Assembly: GCA_903813345.2 (NCBI GenBank) | Contig: CAIIXF020000008.1 | Location: forward strand, 31,518,867 to 31,582,866 | DNA length: 64,000 nucleotides | Direction: 5' to 3' | DNA from: Owenia fusiformis | Taxonomy: Eukaryota; Annelida; Polychaeta; Sabellida; Oweniidae | In this document: positions 33,250-45,399 of the stretch, one piece after another | Layout of the letters: each line of letters opens with the position of its first letter | Numbering within the stretch: the first letter of the stretch is position 1 | Program-made: the position numbers and the translations under genes | Notes under the pieces: generated by a model | What the model was told of the DNA's origin: nothing | Database searches by the model: none | Seen by the model: the letters and a program-made list of their open reading frames with translations, nothing else

Positions 33250-33901
33250 TACAGAGTGGGCCAAAAACAATACTCATACCACCCCTGTGTCAATTTTAGC
33301 CTCTAACACAAGAAAACAATTTTTTCAATAACGTAAATGCGAGTAGGTAGTTACCAGTTTCACCACCAGGTGGCTCGCTCGGGTCAGATAGCATGGCGGG
33401 TATAGTAGAAAGTTCCCTTTAACTTAAAATACATCTGTTTTAGTGGTTCAATGTTCATATTGCCCTTATGTTTCGAATAGTTATGCAAATTTAAGTATGT
33501 CCAGTAAAAGAAAATGTTGTATGTCCAATACAAGAAAAGATATTTCACTTTTTGTGATTTTGTAATATGGGGTCTATGGGGAATCAACCCGAACAAGAAG
33601 TCACATTTTCAAAAAAAGATTAAATTTTCAAAGTTGATAAACAATTTTCGAAACCATATTTTTAGATTTATTTTTACATGTAGATTCGAAATATGACATC
33701 ACTTTGACTGAATTTTGAATATTTAATGACGTAAATCAAGATCATTTCTACTCGCATCTAGTCTATTGGATGGTGTCATATTGTTAGGAAATTATCTATC
33801 TTTAAAATGATACATAATACTAGTACATGGCATGGTTTAAGATATATCATATGAATAATTCATCTTTAAACTTGGGTTTTGTTTTTGGCCCACCTTGTAT
33901 A
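33250..33901. mobile_element. Mariner-like MITE
   Basis: TACAGAGTGGGCCAAAAACA (left) pairs with TGTTTTTGGCCCACCTTGTA (right). Inner blocks (ATGCGAGTAG / CTACTCGCAT) are also inverted. There is no ORF of note. Confidence 0.65.
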
Positions 33902-34347
33902 TTCATGGCTTGTGGTCTCGCGAGTTTCGGAATATACAATTTTATTACTAAACAATCTGATTTAAAATATATAATGTATGTATATACTGAATATACATGA
34001 ATTTAGCACAACAAAAACAACAAACATATGTGTACTTTTTAAATTTCAAACACGCAAACAGTAAGGGCGAGGTAAGCGTACATTGTAATTTTGCAAATTT
34101 TTATATTTCCAACAACTTTACTCAGTGACGTTTACATAAAAAATTCTTGGGTGAAATAATGTCAGTTGGAGCCTTAAACTGTTAAAGGTGAACATGGTAA
34201 ATAGACTAGATATAACGAGTCTTAAGTCAGGTCCTGCACAAGTGAGGAATCATGGCCTTATTTTCCAGAAATCTGGGTGAAAACAAAATCCATGTATACA
34301 GGTAGCTACTAGCTATACCAAGGGTAGCCATTACAAAGTGGGGGAGG

Positions 34348-34912
34348 GACAAGAACTAAACGCGAAAAAATGTACACTCCCCTCCATAAGATTGGGGCGG
34401 GCACAAGAACTAAACGCAAAACAATGTACACTCCCCCCATAAGTCTTTTAGGGGGGGGGGGGCACAAGAACTAAACCCAAAACAATGTACACTCCCCTCC
34501 ATATGTTTGACAACTAGATGTTTTCATTCTATAGCGTATCACTATGAAAGCCTTTTAATGTTTGAATCTTGATTTTGTTCATTGGTTTCAATAGTTTCAT
34601 TGTTCTCCCCAAGATTTTTTTCTCAAGTGAGTGCAAAATTCTTGATTTCACAATTAAGATTTTTGGTCAAAATATGCCTATTTTAATGATTTTCCTTATT
34701 TTCAAGTGGGTACAAATGGATTTTCAGGTGGGTGCAAGTCTACATTCAAAATCTCAAGTGGGTGCAGTGCCCACTTCCAATGCTGGGGAGATCACTGAGC
34801 TTGGATATTCATGACAATTTCAATGAATATCTTTATATCGCAAAACATGAAGAGGATTGACAAGTGATCCAAATCGAAACGTCCGGTTGCCAAACTTATG
34901 AAGGGGAGTGTA
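34348..34912. mobile_element. Short TIR element with its left end triplicated
   Basis: 34488-34912 has the same termini as the 27703 element (TACACTCCCCTCCATATG ... CTTATGAAGGGGAGTGTA). Just upstream a ~57-60-bp unit (AAGAACTAAACGCAAAACAA + TGTACACTCCCC) occurs three times from 34348, so the terminus itself sits in a small tandem array next to a poly-G tract. An internal piece (34605-34787: AAGATTTTTTTCTCAAGTGA ... CAAGTGGGTGCAG) recurs at 35757-35912. Confidence 0.7.
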
Positions 34913-36152
34913 TACTCATTGAATAAATAGAATACTTTGACAAAATGACAGAAAACTACAGAAGAGTTACAGAGTTGCTTTAAAATCCTGTATGTGCATC
35001 AATATACTTGTACAATTGAGATTGACCACACAGATTAATCATAATAGTTGTACCCTACCGGACTGCTGTATAAACATTTTGAAACATTCATCATCATATT
35101 TTTAGCATTTACCATTGTAGAAACACCTGTTCGTTATACAAATACAGTAGTAGGATGTTCATTGTTGGCTCTGGGAAAATGGCTGTCACGATATACAGTA
35201 TTGTGGTTGACTCGTTTATTCATAAACATGTATTAACACATGATTCACCACAAAATATGGTTGATAGCAGTACAACCGTGTTATTTTTCTATTAATTCTG
35301 TTCAATTTCCCATAAGTGGAATTCTACTTCAATTGCTTATAATTCTGCAACATTAATATTTACAACCAGCCTAAATTGGATGAATGATACTGAATCAAAG
35401 TCATAATAAAATTTGGAGTTGTTTGGGAGTGAAACATTTTTATTGATTATTGATTAATGCAAGCCTGTTAATACATGTATGCATTGAGCAATCAACCAAA
35501 TCAGTTAATTCCTCAATGTTAAGGGAGTTTTGATTTTTTCCATATGCTAAAATTGTTCAAGTCTCAGAGAGATCATCAAATAGTTTTTTAAATGTGTGCA
35601 AATCAAATTTTGACCAGAGTCTTAAACTTGAAATTCTTTTGAAAAATATGGTATTGAGAATAATAAGTGCATCAACAGGCTGATCTTGTCACATAAACAT
35701 ACTTGTACATTAGAAATCGATTTTTGACAGAAATTGATCAATTCTAGTGTTCTCACCAAGATTTTTTCTCAAACGGGTGCAAAATTCTTGATTTAATTCA
35801 CAATTTTCACAAAATATGCCTATTTATCATTTCATTTTTCTCATTTTTAATGGTGCAATGAATTCTCAGGTGGGTGCAAGCCTACATGTATTTTTAAAAT
35901 CTCAAGTGGGTGCAGTGGGTTCTATTTAATAAATGTTTTCAATGTATTTCATTGAATAGTACAGTTGAAGCAAGGTTTTTAGAAAATTGACCTTTCAAAT
36001 CATTCTTGGCTATCTAATATTAGTTGATTTGAGCAGTTTTAATCATTCATAATCAAATTCGTTTGAAATGAGTTTTTTGCAGTATTTCATACAACACTAT
36101 TTTGTCAAAGAATTCCTATAGAAGAAACAATTTCACTATCTTCAAATATTCA
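34913..36152. other. AT-rich spacer holding one dispersed repeat copy
   Basis: 35740-35915 is a divergent copy of 34605-34787 (GGGTGCAAAATTCTTGATTT, CAGGTGGGTGCAAGCCTACA). Nothing else is recognised. Confidence 0.5.
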
Positions 36153-36376
36153 GGGCTTCACAAGGAGGATTGGAAGCCAGGGTTCCAACTCGATGTTCTT
36201 TAAACTCCAATCGATACTGACTAGTTTCCAATCCTGCCTGTATATCTCTACGGCTGCAAGGAGAATGGCCAATAATCTTGATTGAATTTTGTATTCATAT
36301 CATGACTATGTCATATCCATATATGGAACAGAATATCGATCAGCGTCCCTGGGAGCCAATCCTCCTTGGGCTTCAT
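36153..36376. mobile_element. ~220-bp MITE
   Basis: TTCACAAGGAGGATTGGAAG (left) mirrors CCAATCCTCCTTGGGCTTC (right), and CCAGGG/CCCTGG lies further in. There is no coding capacity. Confidence 0.6.
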
Positions 36377-36657
36377 TTGAATTTACATATTTAATTGAAT
36401 AATATGGAGGGGGTTTATGGAACAAATACTAGAATAGTAGATGGGGTGTGCTGGACTATAAGATGGGGGAAAACCATGTTCCAACTCAACTGGCTCTCCT
36501 AACATATCATCTAAATAATTGAATAATATATAATCCTTTGTTCAATTTTATTTTATTAAAGGGGCACTATGGATATGTTTAAAAAATTTGAAGTTCAAAA
36601 GTAAGTCTTTATTTTGCCAAAGATTGCTAAAAATATGCATAGTATCACTTTAAGCAA

Positions 36658-37728
36658 TTAGATCAATCCTGGATCTATCATTTTTTGGCTTTTTTGCAAT
36701 GTATCACCAGTTTTAACCTTTTTGGTTTTGACGATTACATGTGTCTCCATATGCACTTTAAGCTGCTGTTTGTACTTGTAGGATTTTGTGCATAATTCAC
36801 AATTATACTTTCTTTCTTGGTGGACTCTACGATGTGATTTCAGGAGGAGTTTTTTTCCAAATGTACGTTGACAGGTTTCACACTTAAATGTATGTACCTT
36901 TTGATGCTCCTTTAAGAGATCTTCACTTTTAAATCCAGAAGAACAGTAAATACATTTATATCCATTTTCTCTGTGCTTTTTAATATGCTCCACTAATCGA
37001 TCCTTTTTTCTGAAATCTTTCTGGCAGGTGCTACATTTAAATGGTTTCTCTCCCTTGTGGATCATAGTGTGTCTCTTAAGTAAAATATTTGATGTGAAAG
37101 TCTTTTCACATTGAAGACACTTGAAATGTCTTTCACCAGAGTGTGTTCTCTCGTGGATATCAATGTTTTGTTTGGACTGAAATGTTTTCTCACAAAACTC
37201 ACACTTATATGGCTTTTCTCCAGTGTGAACCATCAAATGACGCACAAGTTTGGTGTTCTCTACAAACGTAGCTTCACATTCTTTGCATTTATACAGTCGT
37301 ATGTTATTGTGCACGTACATAACATGTTTGATCAGGGCAGATGCAAATGTAAATGTCTTGTCACATTTTTTACACATATACGGTTTCTCACCAGTGTGAA
37401 TTCGATGATGAGCTTTTAAATAATTCTCAAACGCAAAATATTTACAACATATTTCACATTTAAATCTCCCTACGCCTTCCAACATATAATCCTCTAAACT
37501 GGCCAAACTACCAGTATCTACTGATGTAGTCTCTTGTCGTTGAATACACACTAGTTGGTGTTCTAGAAGTTCCGCTATATCTTTGCAGCTTTTTCCACAC
37601 AGTTCGCAAAATTGGCACTTAACTCCGATGTCGTAATCCTTCAAAAATGATGATGCAAAGTTCACCAATGCTGAATCTGCCTGACTAAGTGTTGAGTCAC
37701 CTGTCGAGAAGATAAGGGAGGACTCCAT
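36658..37728 (-). CDS. C2H2 zinc-finger protein (nine canonical fingers)
   Basis: 356 codons from ATG at 37728 (MESSLIFSTGDSTLSQADSA). A consensus acceptor (GATTTCAG) lies 11 bases upstream on the minus strand, so this is probably the coding part of a last exon after a 5' UTR intron; the longer frame reads into that intron. After an acidic/Ser N-terminus comes a degenerate C2HC finger (CELCGKSC...HQLVC), then nine C-x2-C-x12-H-x3-4-H fingers in series from FKCEICCKYF to YNCELCTKSY. TGEKPY/F linkers join several of them, the hallmark of sequence-specific DNA-binding arrays. The tail is Lys-rich. No KRAB, BTB or SCAN domain is visible. It is a nuclear transcription factor by family; its target and orthologue are not identifiable. 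Confidence 0.88.
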   Translation of the reverse strand: MESSLIFSTGDSTLSQADSALVNFASSFLKDYDIGVKCQFCELCGKSCKDIAELLEHQLVCIQRQETTSVDTGSLASLEDYMLEGVGRFKCEICCKYFAFENYLKAHHRIHTGEKPYMCKKCDKTFTFASALIKHVMYVHNNIRLYKCKECEATFVENTKLVRHLMVHTGEKPYKCEFCEKTFQSKQNIDIHERTHSGERHFKCLQCEKTFTSNILLKRHTMIHKGEKPFKCSTCQKDFRKKDRLVEHIKKHRENGYKCIYCSSGFKSEDLLKEHQKVHTFKCETCQRTFGKKLLLKSHRRVHQERKYNCELCTKSYKYKQQLKVHMETHVIVKTKKVKTGDTLQKSQKMIDPGLI

Positions 37729-37892
37729 ACTGAAGACTACTGAAATCAATAAGTTATACCACACTTTAAAAATTATATAGACTACATGTAAATAATTCAT
37801 TTTGTCGGTACATGCCCAATACACAGAGAGCGTGTAGTAAATTCTATCGCAATCTATAGTGTGCCTGTGATGTGAAGACTATCCTCTAGTAA

Positions 37893-38690
37893 GTCTGAAA
37901 TTTTTTTGAAATTTGGAATGAAAATGTAAAAATTTGGGATTACATAGGAAGTGACAATATGCTGTGTTACTTTTATAGCATTTAATTGTACTTTACTACT
38001 TAATTGAATTGTTATAATGCTTATTTTTTGGAAGTGAAGTTTCCTAAAATTGAGTGTGCAGGAAATTTCCTGTTTTTTTCCCACAGGAGGGACATAATGA
38101 TCAATAGACTGAATTCTCAGGAAATTCAGTCTATTGGATATAGACTCAGGCCCGTAGCCAGGGGGGGGGGGGGGGGTTCGCAGGGTTCGGGCGAACCCCC
38201 CCCTGGCCAAAAATTCTTTAAAAATCATGCAGTTTTTCACCATTTTGAGCACTTCTCTTGTGATTTTAGCCACATTTGGGCCAAAATTGTCAAATGTGAA
38301 CCCCCCCTGGAAATTTTTGAAAACTGAACCCCCCTTGACAAATCCTAGCTACGGGCCTGAGACTACTGAATTCTCAAGAGAGGGGGGCCAGGGTAGTATG
38401 TATCCAACAGACTGACTAGAATTCAGTCTGTTATGATGTACTACTTTCCTGTGGAAATTGCAGTGAATTTTTTTGCACAAAATTATCAATTGGAGGAACC
38501 ATTTATTCAATAAAATAAACATTACAAAATTTCAATCAAATAGTAAGGTACAATTAAATGCAATAAAAAGTAACACAGCATATTGTCAAGTGGAAATAAA
38601 GCTAGTTGAAGTAACAAATGTGCAAATTAATTTTACCCAATCGGCCATTTTGGATAGCACTTCCTATGTAAAAAATATTTAGAATTACCA
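37893..38690. mobile_element. ~800-bp TIR element containing a nested repeat
   Basis: ACATAGGAAGTGACAATATG ... GTGTTACTTTT ... GCATTTAATTGTAC (left) is mirrored by GTACAATTAAATGCAATAAA ... GTAACACAGCATATTGTCA ... CACTTCCTATGT (right). The nested element at 38149-38356 and flanking GAATTCAGTCT palindromes occupy the middle. One arm recurs at 26015-26283. Confidence 0.75.
38149..38356. mobile_element. CCCGTAGCCAGG-type MITE, copy 1
   Basis: GGCCCGTAGCCAGGGGGG ... GAACCCCCCC ... CCTAGCTACGGGCC. C/G-run-flanked GAACCCCC blocks lie inside. Similar repeats are, from memory, widespread in marine invertebrate genomes. Other copies here are at 48239-48424 and 53165-53322. Confidence 0.75.
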
Positions 38691-38698
38691 AACTTTAA

Positions 38699-39112
38699 GG
38701 TCAGGGTGCATGATGGGAAATTTTCTGCATCCTTCAATTGAGTCACATGTTATTTTTCAAACAAGAATCACTCCTTCCCCACATTGTCTACACCTTCCAA
38801 GTTTGCACAAAGAGTGCACTTATGTGCCTAGAAAAGACTTGTGAGAAGATTTGTTTTGTAAAATGTATAAAAAACGAGAAAATTCAGTGAAAAAAATTTC
38901 TGAAAATTTTCTGAATTTTTTCACTGAATTTTCTTGTTTTTTATACACTTTATCAAAACATTCTTCTCACAAGTCTTTTCTAGGCACATAAGTGCACTCT
39001 TTGTGCAAAAGTGAAAGATATAGACAATGTGGGGAAGGAGTGATTCTTGTTTGAAAAATAACATGTGACTCAATTGAGGGATACAGAAAATTTCCCATCA
39101 TGCACCCTGACC
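38699..39112. mobile_element. 414-bp near-perfect hairpin MITE flanked by TTAA
   Basis: TTAA (38695-38698) then GGTCAGGGTGCATGATGGGA ... and the mirror TCCCATCATGCACCCTGACC then TTAA (39113-39116). The arms pair almost completely to a centre near 38905. A TTAA target duplication is the signature of piggyBac-type integration. Confidence 0.8.
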
Positions 39113-39127
39113 TTAACATAGGTGCCT

Positions 39128-40010
39128 TATAGTCTGAATATAATTCAGACTAAATAGGATATAGTCTAGGGGGCAGGGGCTAGACTGTATCCTTCGTCTG
39201 AATAAATATTCAGACTGTAAGTCACCTATTGTAAAATGTGGTGTTGTATAAATGTTACAAATAAGTTTGTTTAATGATAAAATGATTACCTTATAAAGAA
39301 CTCACAATATTATTTTTTCGTATATTGTCCTCTTACTGAAGATATTCATAAAATGTACAGACGCTTCTTGTAGCGAAGCCATTGATTAGGTCAAGCCATT
39401 TTGGCAATGCCAATTCTCACGATAAACGAGATTTAGCCAGTGACGTCAGTCTATTTGTAAACAAATAACACGTGGAGCCGGAGCAACATTACGGAAGCGT
39501 ATTGCTAAATTCCATTTGTGCGGGAATTTATTAGATCTAGTCATTTATTATCATTATCCCGATTAATTTTCTTCATTTATAGTAAATAGAGCGGAAATAT
39601 TCATGAAGAAGGCCGAGGTAATCAAGTGGTCATGTGTTGTCAAAGTTCAAAATTTGCATATCTCGTTTGGATCTCGTGAACTCAAACGTCCTTGACATTG
39701 ATTTCGCGATGTACTTATAAACACATCCTGAAGTGTCGGTGAGTCTGAACATTTCATTATTTTATATCAACTTGTACCCGCCTTATACAAATATGTTTGC
39801 TTCTAGTTTAAGATGAACATCTCTTCAACATATTCACCAATTTTCAAGGTGAACATTCTTATAATAAACGAGAAATTAATGTGCAAAAAATATCACCGCG
39901 ATTTCCATAGGAAATATATCAATCATAACAGACCGAATATTATATTCGGTCTGTTGGATACATACTAGGGCAGGGGCTCAAGATATTCAGTCTGTTGGAT
40001 ATATACTACT
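39128..40010. repeat. Short palindromes of one family (TATAGTCTGAAT / CAGTCTGTTGGATA)
   Basis: 39130-39152 is a palindrome (AGTCTGAATATAATTCAGAC). A mirrored partner lies at 39200-39222. 39930-39955 is a palindrome (ACAGACCGAATATTATATTC...), then TTGGATACATACTAGGGC and CAGTCTGTTGGATATATAC at 39980-40005. Related sequences flank the nested repeat at 38104-38150 and 38396-38435. Confidence 0.55.
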
Positions 40011-40595
40011 GTGATGTGAGACTGCATCTTGATTCACCAGGTTTCAGTTGCTCCAACTTATAACACTTTGGAAGTCGAAGATGGAGACTAATATTGAGAA
40101 TCAAGTGTCACAATCGTGACATCAAATAAAAAAAATCCTCTATATTGAGAATATGTTTTACAGTTTATACGTGCATTTTATCTTGTCAAACGTTTCACAA
40201 ATTTAATTTCTTACCTTTATAAGTATTTTGGTGAACAGATGATATCTCTTTCTTTGTATTTACTCTGTATTTTAACTATTTACAAGTACATTTATATAAA
40301 TTTGGACATTCAGCCGACGCGTTTTGAAAGCGATGTTTTGATTGGCTGTTTATTTTCAACTCTCCACTCTTCTTACAAGTATTTTCATTGGTTTATTTAA
40401 AGCGGCTATTTCAAATTTACTAAAGTAATCAATGTGTGTTTTAGATTCTGATTTGTATCATTCGTAGGAGGAAAGCCCTTCGAATACATCACATAGCATG
40501 AATACAAAGATGTTGGCAAGATCGTTTTGTAGTACGATCTCATAGGCTCAAAGAATGATACAAAAAAAAATTCTGCCATCTGTGGAGGCTAGCCA
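39231..40595. other. Spacer without recognised gene
   Basis: Apart from the short palindrome at about 39930-40010 I see no exon or element. 39470-39490 has a CACGTG E-box, not interpretable alone. Confidence 0.4.
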
Positions 40596-40957
40596 ACTCC
40601 CGGGGGGGGGGGTACTCCCCCATATATTGGCTATATGGGGACGTGCCGTTAAAGTGGGTCACTTTTCGCCGAAAAATCCCTAGATGTGGGTCCTATTTTG
40701 AAGAAAACACCTGAATAAAATGGGTCCTATTTTGATGAAGAAATCCCTAGAACTGGGTCTACTTTTTGAAAAAATCGCCGGAAAGGGGTTTTGCTTTTTA
40801 AAAATGACCTTGAAGTGGGTCTATTTTTGAAAGAAAACCCCGATGTGGGTCCATTTTTAGAGAAAAAATCCCTAGATGTGGGTAGATATTTTGAGTCTCA
40901 GCGGCACCCCCCCCCCCTGTACAAAAATTTGACCAGTACCCCCAACCCTCGGGAGCC
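40596..40957. mobile_element. CTCCCGGGGGGTACTCCC-type MITE with internal minisatellite
   Basis: The ends are CTCCCGGGG...GTACTCCCCC and AGTACCCCCAACCCTCGGGAG. Inside is a ~30-33-bp unit repeated about seven times (AAATCCCTAGATGTGGGTCC and variants). From memory this repeat type is common in cnidarian and deuterostome genomes. Confidence 0.75.
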
Positions 40958-41392
40958 AACTTCGCATGGAGTCTATTAATATATTGTATAGTTTCTTCTT
41001 TGCAACATGCCATGCCATACACCGGGTGACACGCAATTTACAAAACTAATACATTGGTAATCTATCTATTTTAATATGCGTTAAACCATAGCCAGGAAAT
41101 TAAATTTGTAAAATCATTGTTATTAATCTACGACGGATGTTCATTGTCTGTAGATCTTTAATATTGAATCTAGATGATATCCAAAGGAAATTAAGGCCAC
41201 CAAAATAAGGTAGCCTACAGGTCTAAGGGTTACGTAAATAACAGCCCCATTATTTAGTAATTCGGCTGATGATTGCTGTATGTCCAAAAGCTCATATTTA
41301 ATAGTGTAGCCTTTATTTATGTCATACGGGATCCCATCATGTTATGTTAGCCTAAACTTCGCATTCTAAGAGTGGATATTCTTCATTGGTAA

Positions 41393-44300
41393 AGTTATAT
41401 GCAATACCACATTCAAATACAGAGAATTTCACGCTTGATGAAGTTATGCAATACCATCCCAATTGAAAAAAGCCTATGGAAAATCATCTCCAATTATCAC
41501 CTAACTTACTATTGATAATTAGTTGAAAGTTAGGTGTAAAAATTCACATGCAAATGAGCTAATTATCAACTTAATTAACGCTTAATTTGCAACTTAATTA
41601 ACGATTAACTACCATCAATATGCAAATGAGCTATTTACGTAAATTAGTTGAAAGTTAGTTGTAAGTTTGATGTAAGTTAATCTCTAATTATCACCTAACT
41701 TACTATTGATAATTAGTTGAAAGTTAGGTTTAAAGTCAGATTTGTGACATCTCAAAAATGACTCGCTTCTTTTTTGCTTCCCTTCACTCGGAGATTTTTG
41801 CTTCATCTTGAACTATTTTGTGACGAAATATTCATCTTAATTAGGATCTTTCAGAACAGACAACATTGAACTTGAACTATTGAAATTTCACAGCAAGAGG
41901 AGGAAAAACCCCATGATTCAATTGATGACATAAGATTTCCTCCTTCGCACACCTCTTTTTGTCGAAAACGTACCCTCCATCTTGGTTTTTAAAGTTTTCA
42001 AATTGACCTAGATTTAAACCAATCAACGATCGACTCGCCAAACCAATCAGCGACGATGTCATCTCAATACAGATTTACATTATAAGCGTTTGTCATCTTT
42101 GAACCCTGGGGTTTCTCCCCCTCTTTTTTAATTCTATTTTGCAAATTTTTAAGATTCATGAAAAGCATGTGAAAACATCATTATTGTCATCAACAACTAA
42201 AATCAGAACACAAACATTAATGTTACATAATAAGGACGTAACAGATATAATCAAAAATATGTTTTGAAATGTCTTTGATCTAACAATCATTATTTAGAAG
42301 AGCACATTTGGATTACTTGTGAAATATAGGTAACCCATGTTATTACCTAAATTGCATTCTAGGATTAATATTATATGATCTGATTCAAAAAGATTTTTAA
42401 ATTCATAAACATTTCAGACAGAAGTGTGAATAAGATTTAACATACATTGTATTCATGTTCTACATACCCTTATAATAATGTTGACCAAATTTCATGGTAG
42501 TATACGCACCATTCACGTTGTAATTCTCAATTTTATGAGAGAAATATCTCTCACATGTTTTCTTTTTCCACCATCTTGAAATTAAATTTAGGGGGTTTGT
42601 ATTTCTAAATCATGGGCCTAATTTACGACTAATTATCATTATAATCATCCTATATGTTAACTATCAACCAATAATCTACTTCAGACCAAAATCGTTTTAA
42701 TTTACCACTTACTATCACCCTCAAACATTTCATATCTTAATTATCAACTAAAAATCATAAATCAGCATTATTGTAAGTTAATTTACGTTGAACTTGCTAC
42801 TGATAATTAGGCCATAATTATCATTGATTTAATTAACGCTTAACTTTAATTCCAATTGCCAGCAGAATTGTTGATAATTAGTTGTAAATTAGTTGGTAAT
42901 AAGTTGGTAATTAGTTTTATTTTTCAATTGGGTAAATACCGCATTATGAAATTCAGCATTTGTAAAGTTATGCAATGCCAAATACAGGCTTGATGAAGTT
43001 ATGCAATACCATTATTTAAACACCGTATTATGAAATTCAGCATTGGTGAAGTTATGCAGTACCATATTTAGATATAATGAAATTCAGACTTGATGAAGTT
43101 ATGCAATACCATAATTTAAACACCGTATTATGAAATTCAGCAGAGGTGAAGTTATGCAATACCACATTTTACCGTATCATGAAATTCAGCATTGGTGAAG
43201 TTATGCAGTATCATATTTAAATGTAATGAAATTCAGACTTGATGAAGTTATGCAATACCATTAATTAAACACCGTATTATGAAATTCAGCATTGGTGAAG
43301 TTATTCAGTATCATATTTAAATATAATGAAATTGCAGGCTTGACGAAGTTATGCAATACCATTAATTAAACACCGCATTATGAAATTCAGTATTGGTGAA
43401 GTTATTCAGTATCATATTTAAATATAATGAAATTGCAGGCTTGACGAAGTTATGCAATACCATTAATTAAACACCGTATTATGAAATTCAGCATTGGTGA
43501 AGTTATTCAGTATCATATTTAAATATAATGAAATTGCAGGCTTGACGAAGTTATGCAATACCATTAATTAAACACCGCATTATGAAATTCAGTATTGGTG
43601 AAGTTATTCAGTATCATATTTAAATATAATGAAATTCAGGCTTGATGAAGTTATGCAATACCATTAATTAAACACCGTATTATGAAATTCAGCATTGGTG
43701 AAGTTATGCAGTACCATATTTAAATATAATGAAATTCAGGCTTGATGAAGTTATGCAATACCATTATTTAAACACCGTATTATGAAATTCAGCATTGGTG
43801 AAGTTATGCAGTACCACATTTAAATTTAGTGAAATTCAGGCTTGGTGAAGTTATGCAATGCCACATTTAAATTTAGTGAAATTCAGGCTTGGTGAAGTTA
43901 TGCAATGTCACATTTAAATTTAGTGAAATTCAGGCTTGATGAAGTTATGCAATACCATAATTTAAACACCGTATTATGAAATTCAGCAGAGGTGAAGTTA
44001 TGCAATACCACATTTTACCGTATCATGAAATTCAGCATTGGTGAAGTTATGCAGTATCATATTTAAATGTAATGAAATTCAGGCTTGATGAAGTTATGCA
44101 ATACCATTAATTAAACACCGTATTATGAAATTCAGCATTGGTGAAGTTATTCAGTATCATATTTAAATATAATGAAATTGCAGGCTTGACGAAGTTATGC
44201 AATACCATTAATTAAACACCGCATTATGAAATTCAGTATTGGTGAAGTTATTCAGTATCATATTTAAATATAATGAAATTGCAGGCTTGACGAAGTTATG

Positions 44301-45000
44301 CAATACCATTAATTAAACACCGTATTATGAAATTCAGCATTGGTGAAGTTATTCAGTATCATATTTAAATATAATGAAATTGCAGGCTTGACGAAGTTAT
44401 GCAATACCATTAATTAAACACCGCATTATGAAATTCAGTATTGGTGAAGTTATTCAGTATCATATTTAAATATAATGAAATTCAGGCTTGATGAAGTTAT
44501 GCAATACCATTAATTAAACACCGTATTATGAAATTCAGCATTGGTGAAGTTATGCAGTACCATATTTAAATATAATGAAATTCAGGCTTGATGAAGTTAT
44601 GCAATGCCACATTTAAACACCGTATTATGAAATTCAGCATTGGTGAAGTTATGCAGTACCACATTTAAATTTAGTGAAATTCAGGCTTGATGAAGTTATG
44701 CAATACCATTATTTAAACACCGTATTATGAAATTCAGCATTGGTGAAGTTATGCAGTACCACATTTAAATTTAGTGAAATTCAGGCTTGATGAAGTTATG
44801 CAATACCATTATTTAAACACCGTATTATGAAATTCAGCATTGGTGAAGTTATGCAGTACCATATTTAAATTTAGTGAAATTCAGGCTTGGTGGAGTTATG
44901 CAAATGTTAGATGTGGAATTATATAACTTCAAATATAGTCCCATGAAATTCAGCATTGGTTAACGTTATGCAATACCTTATTTGATTCTATGAATTCCAT
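41393..45000 (+). repeat. Satellite array of ~100-bp dimers (about 2 kb, split by an insertion)
   Basis: The unit alternates GAAATTCAGCATTGGTGAAG + TTATGCAGTACCATATTTAA with GAAATTCAGGCTTGATGAAG + TTATGCAATACCATTAATTA + AACACCGTATTAT. It runs from 42934 to about 45000. Its first fragment (41393-41458) is separated by the element at 41459-42933. A higher-order copy exists: 43125-43800 is repeated at about 43970-44645 (offset ~845 bp) with the same order of variant units. Confidence 0.85.
41459..42933. mobile_element. 1.47-kb AT-rich TIR element inserted in the satellite
   Basis: CCCAATTGAAAAA (left) mirrors TTTTTCAATTGGG (right), and satellite sequence continues on both sides. The interior carries a twice-repeated AATTATCACCTAACTTACTA block and many TTAATTAACG runs. 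There is no credible ORF. Confidence 0.7.
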
Positions 45001-45367
45001 AAGTGGGAACGTCGTTGATTAAGATTGCAGAATGACAATAGACAGGAATGGTATAATTATCATATTCTGCAAACGGTATATCCTGAAGCACATCAGCTAA
45101 ATCAACAACAATAGTTATGAGATAGTCAGACAGCAGAGTATCACCCGATAAAAATAAGTAATTAAATGTTTATCTGTTCCCATTCAAACTCTAAGTCCAG
45201 GGGAATCCATAATTAGAATAACTCCATAAATCATATTGGTAATTATTTCAATATCATATGGTATCGCTTAAAATATAATTCACAAAGCATTTCATTCCTC
45301 CAACATACGGATTAATTGTATAATTAGAGGTTTTATAATACAATTGAATGTTTGGACAGAAGTTCGC

Positions 45368-45374
45368 TATAAAA
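45368..45374 (+). promoter_or_regulatory. TATA box of the first Cys-rich peptide gene
   Basis: TATAAAA sits in GTTCGCTATAAAACCAAG, about 30 bp before a CA-rich stretch near 45400. The downstream exon has no ATG and ends in a consensus donor. A similar GTTACCATAAAACTGAA precedes the paralogue. Confidence 0.55.
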
Positions 45375-45399
45375 CCAAGCTGCACATCTGGATCTGCCA

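Noticed and set aside
37729-37824. N-terminal extension of the zinc-finger frame
   Set aside because: A consensus splice acceptor lies just upstream of the ATG at 37728; the extension is read-through into the intron.
41393-45000. CRISPR-like array
   Set aside because: Units are contiguous satellite dimers without unique spacers, in a eukaryotic genome.
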